Numbered from the stretch's first letter, positions 52,431-61,548 are shown. The stretch: DNA of 64,000 nt from Nocardia sp. alder85J (GCF_020176955.2 NZ_JAIUCZ020000003.1:434001-498000); one strand, 5' to 3'. Notes: a model not told the origin generated them from the letters alone. A program made the numbers and translations.

Positions 52431-52925
52431 ATGTCCGATGAAAACACTGTTGCCGCCACCCGGCCGAGACCGCCCGCGGGGCAGGTCGACGTGCGCGGTC
52501 CGCGCTTCGCCGCCTGGGTGACCACGGCCGTGCTGGTCGTGGTGCTGCTCGCGGCGGCCTTCGGTACCACCGTGGCGGCAGTGCTGCTCGGCGTGCAGGC
52601 GCTGGTGTTCGCGCTCGGCGCACTCCTCGGCCCGCGGCGCAGCCCGTACGGCCGGCTCTACGCCACCCTGGTCGCGCCGCGACTGTCGCCGGTCTCGGAG
52701 GCCGAGCCGGTGGCGCCGCTGCGCTTCGCCCAGCTGGTGGGTCTGATCTTCGCGGTGCTCGGCTTCGTCGGGTTCGTCGCGGGCAGCGTCGTCTTCGGCG
52801 CGATCTTCACCGCGTTCGCCCTGTTCGCGGCCTTCCTCAATGCGGCCTTCGGCGTCTGCCTGGGCTGCATGATGTATCCCCTCGTGTTGCGGGTACTGCC
52901 CGCCGCGACCGATTCCCCTGCCTAG
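52431..52925 (+). CDS. DUF4395 membrane protein
   Basis: A 164-residue protein of the DUF4395 family with about four hydrophobic helices (ending VLRVLPAATDSPA). The family's conserved C-x2-C appears as FGVCLGCMMYPLVL near the C-terminus, suggesting a thiol or metal role. DUF4395 proteins often lie beside thioredoxins and sulfurtransferases, as here. ATG 52431 has AGGAG 9 nt upstream. The sulfurtransferase gene follows after 32 bp. Confidence 0.85.
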   Translation: MSDENTVAATRPRPPAGQVDVRGPRFAAWVTTAVLVVVLLAAAFGTTVAAVLLGVQALVFALGALLGPRRSPYGRLYATLVAPRLSPVSEAEPVAPLRFAQLVGLIFAVLGFVGFVAGSVVFGAIFTAFALFAAFLNAAFGVCLGCMMYPLVLRVLPAATDSPA

Positions 52926-52957
52926 CCTCCTGGCAAGTCACCTCTGAAAGGAACAAT

Positions 52958-53791
52958 ATGGCTCGCTCCGATGTCCTGGTCTCCGCAGACTGGGTCGAAG
53001 AGAACCTCAACGCCCCCGGCGTCGTCATCGTCGAGGTCGACGAGGACACCTCCGCCTATGAAACGGGCCACATCGAGGGCGCCGTCCGGCTCGACTGGAA
53101 GAAGGACCTGCAGGACCAGGTTCGCCGTGACTTCGTGAACCGGGAGCAGTTCTCCGATCTGCTGTCCGCCCGCGGTATCGGCAACGACGACACCGTGGTC
53201 CTGTACGGCGGCAACAACAACTGGTTCGCCGCCTACGCCTACTGGTACTTCAAGCTGTACGGCCACCAGAACGTCAAGCTGCTCGACGGCGGCCGCAAGA
53301 AGTGGGAGCTCGACGGGCGCCCGCTGTCCAAGGACGCCGTGAGCCGGCCGGCCACCGCCTACAAGGCGGCCGAGCAGGACCTGTCCATCCGGGCCTTCCG
53401 CGACGAGGTCATCGCCGCCATCGGCAGCAAGAACCTGGTCGACGTGCGTTCGCCCGACGAGTTCTCCGGCAAGATCCTGGCTCCCGCGCACCTGCCGCAG
53501 GAGCAGAGCCAGCGTCCCGGCCACATCCCGAGCGCGATCAACGTGCCGTGGAGCAAGGCCGCGAACGAGGACGGTACCTTCAAGTCGGATGCGGAGCTGG
53601 CGGAGATCTACGCCGAGGCCGGTCTGGACGGCCAGAAGCAGACCATCGCCTACTGCCGCATCGGTGAGCGCTCCTCGCACACCTGGTTCGTGCTGCAGGA
53701 GCTGTTGGGCCACGAGAACGTCAAGAACTACGACGGGAGCTGGACCGAGTACGGCTCCCTCGTCGGTGCACCGATCGAGTTGGGAGCGTAA
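52958..53791 (+). CDS. cysA2: Thiosulfate sulfurtransferase (rhodanese, CysA2-like)
   Basis: A 277-residue two-domain rhodanese that transfers sulfane sulfur from thiosulfate. The N-terminal domain has YETGHIEGAVRLDWKKDLQD and the C-terminal domain has NLVDVRSPDEFSGKI, GHIPSAINVPWSKAANEDG and the active-site loop AYCRIGERSSHTWFVLQELL (catalytic Cys in YCRIGE). It matches M. tuberculosis CysA2. SD GAAAGGAAC precedes ATG 52958. sseC follows after 5 bp. Confidence 0.94.
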   Translation: MARSDVLVSADWVEENLNAPGVVIVEVDEDTSAYETGHIEGAVRLDWKKDLQDQVRRDFVNREQFSDLLSARGIGNDDTVVLYGGNNNWFAAYAYWYFKLYGHQNVKLLDGGRKKWELDGRPLSKDAVSRPATAYKAAEQDLSIRAFRDEVIAAIGSKNLVDVRSPDEFSGKILAPAHLPQEQSQRPGHIPSAINVPWSKAANEDGTFKSDAELAEIYAEAGLDGQKQTIAYCRIGERSSHTWFVLQELLGHENVKNYDGSWTEYGSLVGAPIELGA

Positions 53792-53796
53792 TAGAC

Positions 53797-54102
53797 ATGT
53801 GTGCTGCACCTACCCAGGGCCAGACCCTGCCCGCGAATGTCGATACCGAGAAGGAGACGGTCATCACCGGCCGTGTCCTGGACGCCGACGGCAACCCGGT
53901 CGGCGGTGCGTTCGTCCGTCTGCTGGATTCCGGTGACGAGTTCACCGCGGAGGTCGTCGCCTCCGGCACCGGTGATTTCCGTTTCTTCGCCGCCCCCGGC
54001 AGCTGGACCCTCCGGGCCCTGTCGTCGTCCGGCAACGGCACGGCGCAGGTGAAGCCCGAGGGCGCCGGCATCCACAACGTGGACATCACCGTCGCCAAGT
54101 AG
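53797..54102 (+). CDS. sseC: SseC (DUF1416) sulfur-metabolism protein
   Basis: A 101-residue DUF1416 protein of the SseC group (Rv0814c). The central block ETVITGRVLDADGNPVGGAF resembles a carboxypeptidase-regulatory-like beta domain, followed by FFAAPGSWTLRALS. It starts MCAAPTQGQTLP with a conserved Cys2. It always travels with the CysA2-type sulfurtransferase, here 5 bp away. The exact role is unknown; thiosulfate handling is inferred from context. Confidence 0.92.
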   Translation: MCAAPTQGQTLPANVDTEKETVITGRVLDADGNPVGGAFVRLLDSGDEFTAEVVASGTGDFRFFAAPGSWTLRALSSSGNGTAQVKPEGAGIHNVDITVAK

Positions 54103-54133
54103 GTCGCCGCTTACCATTCGGCAACCGTGTGCA

Positions 54134-54160
54134 CGGCCCCGGGATATTTTCCCGGGGCCG
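54134..54160 (+). terminator. Terminator after sseC
   Basis: CGGCCCCGGG (54134-54143), loop ATATTTT, CCCGGGGCCG (54151-54160): a perfect 10-bp stem closing the DUF4395-sulfurtransferase-sseC operon. Confidence 0.8.
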
Positions 54161-54199
54161 TTCGCATGTCCCCGGCACGGCGGAGCTAAACTGCTCTGC

Positions 54200-54295
54200 G
54201 TGGTCCTTGCCTTCGAGATTCTGCTGGTCCTCGTTTCCGTGCTCATCGCATGGTTCGGTCTGTACGTCCTCTACCGGCTGTTCACCGAGTCGTGA
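54200..54295 (+). CDS. 31-residue leaderless membrane microprotein
   Basis: A frame of 31 residues, [20 protein letters not shown] then [11 protein letters not shown], essentially one transmembrane helix. TAAACT (54187-54192) lies exactly 7 nt before GTG 54200, a leaderless promoter arrangement identical to that of the cysteine leader. Its stop overlaps the GTG of the FABP gene (GTGA), so it probably drives translation of that gene. I know no characterised homologue. Confidence 0.6.
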   Translation: MVLAFEILLVLVSVLIAWFGLYVLYRLFTES

Positions 54296-55131
54296 GCGAC
54301 TCGGCGCACGAGCACGTCGAGCAGGTAGCGACGAACGGGACGGCGCCGAAACAGTCGGCCGACGACACGGGCCGCACCGATGATGCGGCTCAGCGCGGCG
54401 CTGACGACACCGCCCGCCATCGTGGCGACGATGCGGCCCGCCGCAGTGCTGACGATGCGGCCCGCCGCAGTGCTGACGATGCGGCCCGCCGCAGTGCTGA
54501 CGATGCGGCCCGCCGCAGTGGCGACGATGCCGTGGCTGTTGCTGCCGATCGTGCCAAATCCACCGGGAGCCGCAACATTCCGCAGCTCCCGGATCTCCCG
54601 CTGCCCGACGATACGGCGAATCTGCGGCAGGGTCCGGATCTGAGTTCCGCCATGCTGGCGCTGCTGCCTCTGGTCGGCGTGTGGCGCGGTGAGGGTGAGG
54701 GCAACGATCCCGAGCGCGGCGACTACCACTTCGGTCAGCAGATCATCGTCTCGCACGACGGCGGCGATTATCTGACCTGGAATTCCCGCTCCTGGGTGAT
54801 CGACACCGACGGCAACTACGCCGGGCCCGATCTGCGCGAGAGCGGTTTCTGGCGGGTCGGGATCGACGGCGACGACGAGGTGATCGAGCTGCTGCTCACG
54901 CACAGTTCCGGCATCGTCGAGCTGTTCTACGGCCAGGCTCTCACGCAATCGTCCTGGGAGCTGGCCACCGATGTGGTGATCCGCAGCCAGTCCGGCGCGG
55001 TGGTCGGCGGGGCCAAGCGCCTCTACGGCATCGTGGAGGGCGGCGACCTCGGTTACGTCGAGGAGCGCGTGGTCGCCGACGGCGCCCTCGAACCCCGGCT
55101 CTCCGCACGCCTCCAGCGCTACATCGGCTGA
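54292..55131 (+). CDS. FABP/nitrobindin-family protein
   Basis: A 279-residue protein whose last ~165 residues form the nitrobindin-like heme-binding beta-barrel ([56 protein letters not shown]), as in M. tuberculosis Rv0813c. The first ~110 residues are a hydrophilic extension with a tandem eight-residue repeat (DDAARRSA) not typical of the family. GTG 54292 overlaps the stop of the upstream microprotein by 4 bp. Confidence 0.87.
   Translation: MSDSAHEHVEQVATNGTAPKQSADDTGRTDDAAQRGADDTARHRGDDAARRSADDAARRSADDAARRSADDAARRSGDDAVAVAADRAKSTGSRNIPQLPDLPLPDDTANLRQGPDLSSAMLALLPLVGVWRGEGEGNDPERGDYHFGQQIIVSHDGGDYLTWNSRSWVIDTDGNYAGPDLRESGFWRVGIDGDDEVIELLLTHSSGIVELFYGQALTQSSWELATDVVIRSQSGAVVGGAKRLYGIVEGGDLGYVEERVVADGALEPRLSARLQRYIG
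54427..54522 (+). repeat. 24-bp tandem repeat, four copies
   Basis: Four consecutive 24-bp units (starts 54427, 54451, 54475, 54499) inside the FABP gene. The first three are identical (gacgatgcggcccgccgcag then tgct) and the last differs at its end. Each encodes DDAARRSA or DDAARRSG. The array is in frame, so copy-number changes would keep the protein intact. Confidence 0.9.
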
Positions 55132-55423
55132 GCGGCAACAAGTCCCGACACGAATCCGGCATCTCGCACCGAGGCCGGATCTCTCGTCACCGGCAGGCCC
55201 TCCGACACCCGCCCGCGGGAGCTCTCTCCCCCGGCGGGCCGCGAGCGATCTCCGAGAGTTGTTCGCCACCAAGCTGATCCGGATATGGAACGACCCCCGA
55301 GCCATATCGCGGAGGCGAACCTCTCACGATCCCGATCGGACCGATCGGGGACTCGGGGGCCGGGTGACTGCCTTGGATTGGTTCGGCATTCGCGCGAACG
55401 GAACCCGTTTGCAGCGGTGATGC
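55132..55423. other. Intergenic region downstream of FABP and cydC
   Basis: No gene is seen. A palindrome CCCGATCGGACCGATCGGG (55331-55349) could form a terminator hairpin in either direction. A long GC-rich imperfect hairpin (CCCGC..GCGGG, 55202-55235) may end the FABP transcript. One arm of the 10-bp inverted repeat described with the tiny ORF lies at 55363-55372. Confidence 0.4.
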
Positions 55424-55437
55424 CTAGCCGGCAGTCA
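55363..55437. ncRNA. Structured element, possible small RNA
   Basis: GGTGACTGCC (55363-55372) and GGCAGTCACC (55430-55439) are perfect complements enclosing ~57 nt. Inside them GGTTC (55379-55383) pairs with GAACC (55401-55405) around a TTCG..GAA core. A stem this long with an inner hairpin is unlikely by chance. It could be a small RNA on either strand. I cannot match it to a known Rfam family. Confidence 0.5.
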
Positions 55438-55462
55438 CCTCACGCGTCCTAAGATTACTCAT
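55424..55462 (-). CDS. Putative 12-residue peptide with extreme SD
   Basis: ATG 55462 opens MSNLRTREVTAG then TAG. It is preceded by GGGAAAGGAGGTGG, eleven bases of which (GAAAGGAGGTG) are complementary to the 3' end of 16S rRNA, far stronger than any other site in the window. It begins 48 bp after the cydC stop on the same strand. Its 3' half forms one arm of the long inverted repeat at 55363-55439. No function is known to me. Confidence 0.4.
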   Translation of the reverse strand: MSNLRTREVTAG

Positions 55463-55509
55463 TCTTGGAACCACCTCCTTTCCCGTGTAAAGATCAAGGT
55501 AGTCCGCGC

Positions 55510-57180
55510 TCAACGGATCGGCAACGCATTTTCGCGCAGCGCGGAATCGCTGGTCAGGACGCTATCGCCGGACACCGGCCGGATCGTCACGGCACCGCCC
55601 GGCGCCACCTCGACCACGACATCGGCGCGATGATCCGGCGGCAGCCGGTGCGTGACCACCACGACCGTGCGGTCCGGATCCACCAGCCCACTGGTGTCGT
55701 CCAGCAACGCGCACAGCAGATCCGCACCCGCCCGCGCCTCCAGATGTTCGGTCGGCTCGTCCAGCAGCAGCACCCGGGCCGGTGAGACCAGCGCCCGCGC
55801 CAGCAGGATGCGTCGCCGCTGCCCGCCCGACACCGCCGCCGCGCCACCGACCAGGTCGGTGTCCACCCCGTCGGGCAGCCCGTCCAGCCAGGCGCCCGCC
55901 CCCACCGCCCGCAACGCGGCCTCGGCCGCCGCGGGCGACAGGTCCCCGCGCGCGACCCGGAGGTTCTCCAGCACCGTGGTGCCGAACAGATGCGCGTCCT
56001 CCGCGAAGAAGGTGATCCCCGGCCGCGGGGTACCGAACAGCCCGGCCCACGCCATCAGCAAGGTGGTCTTCCCGGCGCCGCTGGGACCCACCACCGCGAT
56101 CCGCCGCCCGGCAGGCATCGGCGGTAAACCCTTGGGCGACAACGTATTCCGAACCGACTCCGCGGCAGTGATGCGACCGATCGCGGCCCGCCCGTGGGTG
56201 AGCGCCTGCGCGGCGGCGGGCAGCACCGCCACCGCCTCGAAGGCCGACAACGGCAGCAATACCAGCACGGCCAGCGCCATCGGCGTGATCCCGCCCGGCG
56301 GCGCCGGCTGCATCGGCCCGGCCGCTGCCCCGGAACCACTGCCGTACAACAGAATTCCGATCAGCAGGGCACCGAGCACACTGGCCCCGATCGACAACGG
56401 CAGGGCCGCCACCGCCCACGCGCTCCGCGAGGCGGCCCGATCCTCGGCGGCCACCGCGCGCGAACCGGCCTCGTCCGCAGCCCGCCGCGCCGCCTCGAGA
56501 CGACCGGCGACCCGCAGTTCCGGTGCGTGGTCGAGCACGGTCACCGCCGCCGTCGTGAACGCGATCCGATCCGCCCGCACCGCGATTTCCGCCGCCCGAG
56601 CGGCCCGCGCCGACAACCAGGGCGCCACCACCCCGGCCACCGCCAGCGCGGCCGCGAGCACCCCCGCCGCACCCACCGAGATCGTCGCCAACGCCACCAC
56701 CGACGCCACCGACAGCACCACCGCCACTGCGATCGGCACCACCGCGCGCACCACGACCGCACCGAGATCGTCGATGTCCCGGCCGATCCGGGTGAGCAGA
56801 TCGCCGCGCCGCAACCGGGTCGGATCGTCCTCGGCCCGCTCGCGTCGCAGACTCCAGACATCCGCCGCCGCCAGCGCCGCGTAGACCCCGGCCCGCGCCT
56901 GCGTCATCGCCCGCAACGCCGCATCGTGCGTCGCCAACCGCTCCACATACCGGCACACCCCCCGCGAAATCCCCAGCGCCCGCACGATCACCACGGCCAC
57001 GCTGAGCTCCAGCACGTGCGGCATCTCCCAGGCCCGTGCGATCAGCCAGGCCGCCAGCCCGGCCAGCCCCAGCCCGCTGCCCAGCGCCGACACGCCCCAC
57101 CCCACCGACACCGCGACCCGCCACCACGGCAGCCCCGCCAACTCCCGCATCCGCCGAAAATCGTTCAGCACCGAACTCAT
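55510..57180 (-). CDS. cydC: Thiol reductant ABC exporter subunit CydC
   Basis: A 556-residue ABC half-transporter that with CydD exports cysteine/glutathione-type thiols needed to assemble cytochrome bd. Membrane domain ~1-320; Walker A is VVGPSGAGKTTLLMAWAGLF, the signature is VSGGQRRRILLARAL and Walker B is VLLLDEPTEHLEA. In this mycothiol-using lineage the physiological thiol is uncertain. It is the last gene of cydABDC, 52 bp after cydD. Confidence 0.93.
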   Translation of the reverse strand: MSSVLNDFRRMRELAGLPWWRVAVSVGWGVSALGSGLGLAGLAAWLIARAWEMPHVLELSVAVVIVRALGISRGVCRYVERLATHDAALRAMTQARAGVYAALAAADVWSLRRERAEDDPTRLRRGDLLTRIGRDIDDLGAVVVRAVVPIAVAVVLSVASVVALATISVGAAGVLAAALAVAGVVAPWLSARAARAAEIAVRADRIAFTTAAVTVLDHAPELRVAGRLEAARRAADEAGSRAVAAEDRAASRSAWAVAALPLSIGASVLGALLIGILLYGSGSGAAAGPMQPAPPGGITPMALAVLVLLPLSAFEAVAVLPAAAQALTHGRAAIGRITAAESVRNTLSPKGLPPMPAGRRIAVVGPSGAGKTTLLMAWAGLFGTPRPGITFFAEDAHLFGTTVLENLRVARGDLSPAAAEAALRAVGAGAWLDGLPDGVDTDLVGGAAAVSGGQRRRILLARALVSPARVLLLDEPTEHLEARAGADLLCALLDDTSGLVDPDRTVVVVTHRLPPDHRADVVVEVAPGGAVTIRPVSGDSVLTSDSALRENALPIR

Positions 57181-57232
57181 CCGACCGCACCGCCTCCTGC
57201 GAATATCATCGAAAAGCCCCCGTCCCGCACGT

Positions 57233-58966
57233 TCATCCGACCGGCTCCAGATGGCTCATGTGCGCCAATGTTGGATCGGGATCGGTTCCGGGCGTGGCCG
57301 AGACCACGATCACCTCGTCGGCCACGGCCAGGACGGTGGGTCGGTGGCCGATCAGGATCACCGTGGCGCCGGAGCGGGCACGAGCGGTGAGGGCGGCCAG
57401 TACGCGGGCTTCGGCGGCCTCGTCCAGGTGTGCGGTGGGCTCGTCCAGCAGCAGGATCGGCCGCTCCACCAGCAGGGTTCGGGTCAGCGCCAGGCGCTGA
57501 CGCTGCCCCAGGGACAGGCCGGCGCCGCCGGTACCCACCACGGTGTCCCAGCCGTCCGGCAGGTCTTCCAGCACGTCGTCGAAACCCGTTGCCGCGCAAG
57601 CATTGCGCAGAGCCTTCGGAGATGCCGCGCCGACCGGGCCGAGCAGGTCCAGGTTCTCGCGCAGTGAGCCGGGCAGCAGGGCGGGTCGTTGCGGGAGCCA
57701 GGCCACCCGGCTCCACCAGTCGTCCCGGTCGAGGTCGGTGACCGGGATCCCGGCGATCAGCACGTCGCCGTGTGCGGGCGCAATCAGGCCCAGGATTGCT
57801 TGCAGTGCAGTCGTTTTGCCGCAGCCGTTGGGGCCGGTGAGGACGGTCACGCTGCCGGGCCGCAGATGTGCCGAGAGGCTGGACGGGGCCAGGCCGTCGC
57901 GGGCGGGTACCGACAGGTCGCGGAGCTCGATGATCGGGTGCGGATCCGGGAGCCGGCGGGTGCCGGCCGGAATGCGGGCCGGGTCGTCCAGTAGCCGGAA
58001 AGCCTTGTCGGCGGCCGCCATTCCGTCCTGGGCGGCGTGGAAGCGCTCGCCGACGGCCCGGAGCGGCAGGTACACCTCCGGGGCGAGGATCAGGGCGAGC
58101 AGCCCGGCGTACAGGCCCATGTGGCCGAACACCAGGCGCATGCCGATCGAGACCGCCACCAGCGCGACGCAGAGGGTGGCCAGCAGTTCCAGCACCATCG
58201 ACGACAGGAAGGCCACCCGCAGCGCCGCCATCGTGCGTTCGCGCAGCGTGACGCCCAGCGCGTGCACCCGGTGCCGCATCGTGGTGGCGGAAGTCGCTGC
58301 CGCGCTCGGATTCTCGCGGCCGAGCGCACGCAGGGTCGGCAGGCCCGCGAACAGGTCCAGCAGCTGATCCGACAGCCGGGTGGCCGCCGCCAACGTCGCG
58401 GCCGCGCGGCCCTGGGTCATCCGCCCGATCAGCACCATGAACACCGGGATCAGCGGCAGCGTGACCGCGATGATGCCGCCGGACACCGGGTCGTGCGCGG
58501 CCACCACCGCGAGCACGCACGGCGGCACCAGCACCGCGAGCAGCAGGGCCGGGAGATAGCCGCTGAAGTACGGCCGCAGGCCGGACAGCCCGTCGGCGAC
58601 CACCACCGCCAATTCGGTACGGCGGGCTTCCAATTCGCGCGGCGGCAGTTCGGAGGCGGCCGCCAGCACCGCGGTTTCCAGCTCGGCGACGACCCGCGCG
58701 CCGGCGCGGTGCGCCAGCCGGGCCTGCCACCAGGTGGCGGCCACCCGGCACAGCACGGCGGTGGCGAAGACCGCGAGTGCGGTACTCCAGCCGGCGATGT
58801 CGCGGCGGGCCGGATCGGTGATCACCCCCGCCAGCACCCGGGCCAGGGCGAGCGCCGCCACCACGATCCCGGCCGTGGTCACCAGTGAGAGTGCCACGGC
58901 CACAACGAGATAGCGGCGAGCCGAGCGGGCATGTCGCCACAGTCGCGGATCCACCGGCGCGGCCAT
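57233..58966 (-). CDS. cydD: Thiol reductant ABC exporter subunit CydD
   Basis: A 577-residue ABC half-transporter partnering CydC. Membrane domain ~20-315 (FSGYLPALLLAVLVPPCVLA, LPLIPVFMVLIGRMTQGRAA, the CydD-type coupling region). Walker A is LTGPNGCGKTTALQAILGLI, the signature is LSLGQRQRLALTRTLL and Walker B is ILLLDEPTAHLDE. It starts 4 bp after the cydB stop. Confidence 0.93.
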   Translation of the reverse strand: MAAPVDPRLWRHARSARRYLVVAVALSLVTTAGIVVAALALARVLAGVITDPARRDIAGWSTALAVFATAVLCRVAATWWQARLAHRAGARVVAELETAVLAAASELPPRELEARRTELAVVVADGLSGLRPYFSGYLPALLLAVLVPPCVLAVVAAHDPVSGGIIAVTLPLIPVFMVLIGRMTQGRAAATLAAATRLSDQLLDLFAGLPTLRALGRENPSAAATSATTMRHRVHALGVTLRERTMAALRVAFLSSMVLELLATLCVALVAVSIGMRLVFGHMGLYAGLLALILAPEVYLPLRAVGERFHAAQDGMAAADKAFRLLDDPARIPAGTRRLPDPHPIIELRDLSVPARDGLAPSSLSAHLRPGSVTVLTGPNGCGKTTALQAILGLIAPAHGDVLIAGIPVTDLDRDDWWSRVAWLPQRPALLPGSLRENLDLLGPVGAASPKALRNACAATGFDDVLEDLPDGWDTVVGTGGAGLSLGQRQRLALTRTLLVERPILLLDEPTAHLDEAAEARVLAALTARARSGATVILIGHRPTVLAVADEVIVVSATPGTDPDPTLAHMSHLEPVG

Positions 58967-58970
58967 CGGA

Positions 58971-60059
58971 CTACGCTCCGGCAGGCTTGGCGTGCCGCCC
59001 GTAGGCGACCGCCTCGAGCGGCAGGCCGGTCGGCGCCGGGATCTGCTCGACGGTGATGCGCTTGCGGAACACCCAGTACGTCCAGCCCTGATAGAGCAGC
59101 ACCACCGGCGTCATCACCACGGCGACCCAGCTCATCACCACCAGCGTGTAGTGGGTGGAGGAGGCGGCGACGGTGGCGTGCCCGGCGACGGTGCGGCCGT
59201 CGACGGTCAGTCCGTAGGCGGGGTCGATCGTCGAGGGCAGCACATACGGGAACAGCGCGCCGAACAGCAACGTCACCGCCGCCGCGATGGTGAGCGCGGT
59301 GCCGGTGAACGCCCAGCCGTCGCGCCTGGCGAAGACCGCGGCGCCGGCGATCAGCAGTCCGGCCACCGCGACGCCCAGCGGCGCCCAGGTCCAGCCCTTG
59401 CCGTAGGACAGCTGCGTCCAGACCCCGAACACGGCCACCACGATCGCGGTCGGCAGCAGCAGCGTCCGCGCCACCCGATCGGCCGAATCACGGATCTCCC
59501 CACCGGTTTTCAGGCCGATGAAGACGGCGCCGTGCAGCGCGAACAGCAGCGCGGTGGTCAGCGCGCCGAGCAGGGCGTAGGGCGCCAGCAGATGCAGCAG
59601 GCCGCCCTCGACCTGCCGGTGCCCGTTCAGTCGCACGCCGTGCACGATGTTCGCGAAGGCCAGGCCCCAGGCGACGGCCGGTATCCACGACCCGAACCCG
59701 ATCGCGGCGTCGCACCAGACCCGCCAGCGCGGATCGTCGATCTTGCCGCGATATTCGATCGCACAGGCCCGCACGATCAGCGCCACCAGGATCAGCAGCA
59801 GCGCCAGATAGAATCCGGAGAACAGGCTGGCGTACCACTCCGGGAAGGCCGCGAACATCGCGCCGCCGGCGGTCAGCAGCCACACCTCGTTGCCGTCCCA
59901 GACCGGGCCGATGGTGTTGAGCAGGGCGCGGCGCCGGGTGTCGTCGCCGCGGCCCAGCAACGGCATCAGCATGCCCACGCCGAAGTCGAAGCCCTCCAGC
60001 ACGAAATAGCCGGTGAACAGCACCCCGATCAGCAAGAACCAGAATTCCGGCAGACTCAT
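58971..60059 (-). CDS. cydB: Cytochrome bd oxidase subunit II (CydB)
   Basis: A 362-residue membrane subunit of the bd-type quinol oxidase. The N-terminal FTGYFVLEGFDFGVGMLMPL and RRALLNTIGPVWDGNEVWLL blocks are diagnostic, with about nine helices in total. ATG 60059 (SLPEFWFLLIGVL) is the family start; the open frame before it is unrelated. It follows cydA after 10 bp. Confidence 0.95.
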   Translation of the reverse strand: MSLPEFWFLLIGVLFTGYFVLEGFDFGVGMLMPLLGRGDDTRRRALLNTIGPVWDGNEVWLLTAGGAMFAAFPEWYASLFSGFYLALLLILVALIVRACAIEYRGKIDDPRWRVWCDAAIGFGSWIPAVAWGLAFANIVHGVRLNGHRQVEGGLLHLLAPYALLGALTTALLFALHGAVFIGLKTGGEIRDSADRVARTLLLPTAIVVAVFGVWTQLSYGKGWTWAPLGVAVAGLLIAGAAVFARRDGWAFTGTALTIAAAVTLLFGALFPYVLPSTIDPAYGLTVDGRTVAGHATVAASSTHYTLVVMSWVAVVMTPVVLLYQGWTYWVFRKRITVEQIPAPTGLPLEAVAYGRHAKPAGA

Positions 60060-60069
60060 GGCAGGCTCC

Positions 60070-61533
60070 TCAGTAGGCGAACGAAAGCTTTTCCACAGCA
60101 ACGGATTCCGCGTCCTCGGCGGATTCCGCGCCCGAAACGGCATGCGCGGGTTCCGGTCCGGCCCAGGCATAGCGGCGCATCAGGTAGAACCACACCACCG
60201 CCAGCGCGCCGTAGAGCAGGGTGAAGACGATCAGCGAGGTCAGCACCGTCCCGGCCGACAGCCCGGATACGCCCTGCTGCACCGTCATCCGGATGTGCGG
60301 GTCGCCGGTCGGATTGGGGGCGACCACCCACGGCTGCCGGCCCATCTCGGTGAACACCCAGCCGGCGCTGTTGGCCAGGAACGGCGTCACCACCGCGAAC
60401 GCCCCCACCCAGGGCAGCCAGCGCTGCCGCGGCATCCGGCCGCGCCACATGGTCCAGAACGCCGCCAGCACCAGCAGGGCCGGGCCGGCCAGGAAGCCGA
60501 TCATCGCCCGGAAGCTCCAATAGGTGACGAACAGGTTGGGCCGGTAGTCGCCGGGGCCGAACTTCTGGTTGTAGGCGGCCTGGAGATCCTTGACGCCCTC
60601 CAGTTTCACGCCGGAGAACTTGCTCTCGGCCAGATAGGGCAGCACATACGGCACCTCGATGAGGTGGGTGATGCTGTCGCAGTTGTTGTGGGTGCCGGTG
60701 GTGAGCACCGAGAAGTCCGGGTCGACCTGGGTGTGGCACAACGATTCCGCGGACGCCATCTTCATCGGCTGCTGCTGGAACATCAGTTTGCCCTGCATGT
60801 CGCCGGTGAAGAACAGCACGATCGCCGAGGCGACGACCACCCAGACACCCAGCCACGCGGCCGGTCGCCACATCGCGTTCGCGTCGGCGGCGCGACCGGC
60901 GTGGGCCTCGCGCACCAGCCACCAGGGCGCGATCGCGGCGACGAAGGCGCCCGCGACGATGTAGGCCCCGGCGATGATGTGCGGATAGGCCGCCAGCGTC
61001 GTCGGATTCGTCAGCACCTTCCCGATGCTGTGCAGTTCCGCGCGCCCGGTCTCGGGGTTGTACTCCGCACCGACCGGATGCTGCATGAACGAGTTGGCGG
61101 CGACGATGAAGTACGCGGAGGCGGCGGTGCCGATCGCCACCAGCCAGATGCAGGCCAGATGCACCGCCTTCGGCAGCCGGGTCCAGCCGAACAGCCACAA
61201 CCCCAGGAAGGTGGACTCCAGGAAGAAGGCGACCAGCGCCTCCATCGCCAGCGGCGCGCCGAAGACGTCGCCCACGAAGCGCGAATATTCGCTCCAGGCC
61301 ATCCCGAACTGGAATTCCTGCACGATGCCCGTCGCGACACCGATGGCGAAATTGATCAGGAACAGTTTCCCGAAGAATTTGGTCAGCCGCACCCAGGTGT
61401 CCCGGCCGGTCGCCACCCACACCGTCTCCATGACGGCGATCAGACCGGCCAGCCCGATCGTCAACGGCACGAAGATGAAGTGATAGACGGTGGTGATCCC
61501 GAACTGCCAGCGCGCGACATCGACGACATTCAT
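60070..61533 (-). CDS. cydA: Cytochrome bd oxidase subunit I (CydA)
   Basis: A 487-residue heme-bearing subunit of cytochrome bd, a high-affinity terminal oxidase. ATG 61533 opens MNVVDVARWQFGITTVYHFI, where the His is the heme b595 ligand. GRDTWVRLTKFFGKLFLINF, FGMAWSEYSRFVGDVFGAPL and GWVFTEMGRQPWVVAPNPTG (the quinol/heme d region) are also typical. First gene of cydABDC. A perfect palindrome 15 bp upstream of the start is a likely repressor operator. Confidence 0.96.
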   Translation of the reverse strand: MNVVDVARWQFGITTVYHFIFVPLTIGLAGLIAVMETVWVATGRDTWVRLTKFFGKLFLINFAIGVATGIVQEFQFGMAWSEYSRFVGDVFGAPLAMEALVAFFLESTFLGLWLFGWTRLPKAVHLACIWLVAIGTAASAYFIVAANSFMQHPVGAEYNPETGRAELHSIGKVLTNPTTLAAYPHIIAGAYIVAGAFVAAIAPWWLVREAHAGRAADANAMWRPAAWLGVWVVVASAIVLFFTGDMQGKLMFQQQPMKMASAESLCHTQVDPDFSVLTTGTHNNCDSITHLIEVPYVLPYLAESKFSGVKLEGVKDLQAAYNQKFGPGDYRPNLFVTYWSFRAMIGFLAGPALLVLAAFWTMWRGRMPRQRWLPWVGAFAVVTPFLANSAGWVFTEMGRQPWVVAPNPTGDPHIRMTVQQGVSGLSAGTVLTSLIVFTLLYGALAVVWFYLMRRYAWAGPEPAHAVSGAESAEDAESVAVEKLSFAY

Positions 61534-61548
61534 GCGGCCTCCTGCCGT

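Noticed and set aside
54427-54522. Tandem repeats as a CRISPR array
   Set aside because: Units are contiguous with no spacers and are in frame inside a coding sequence.
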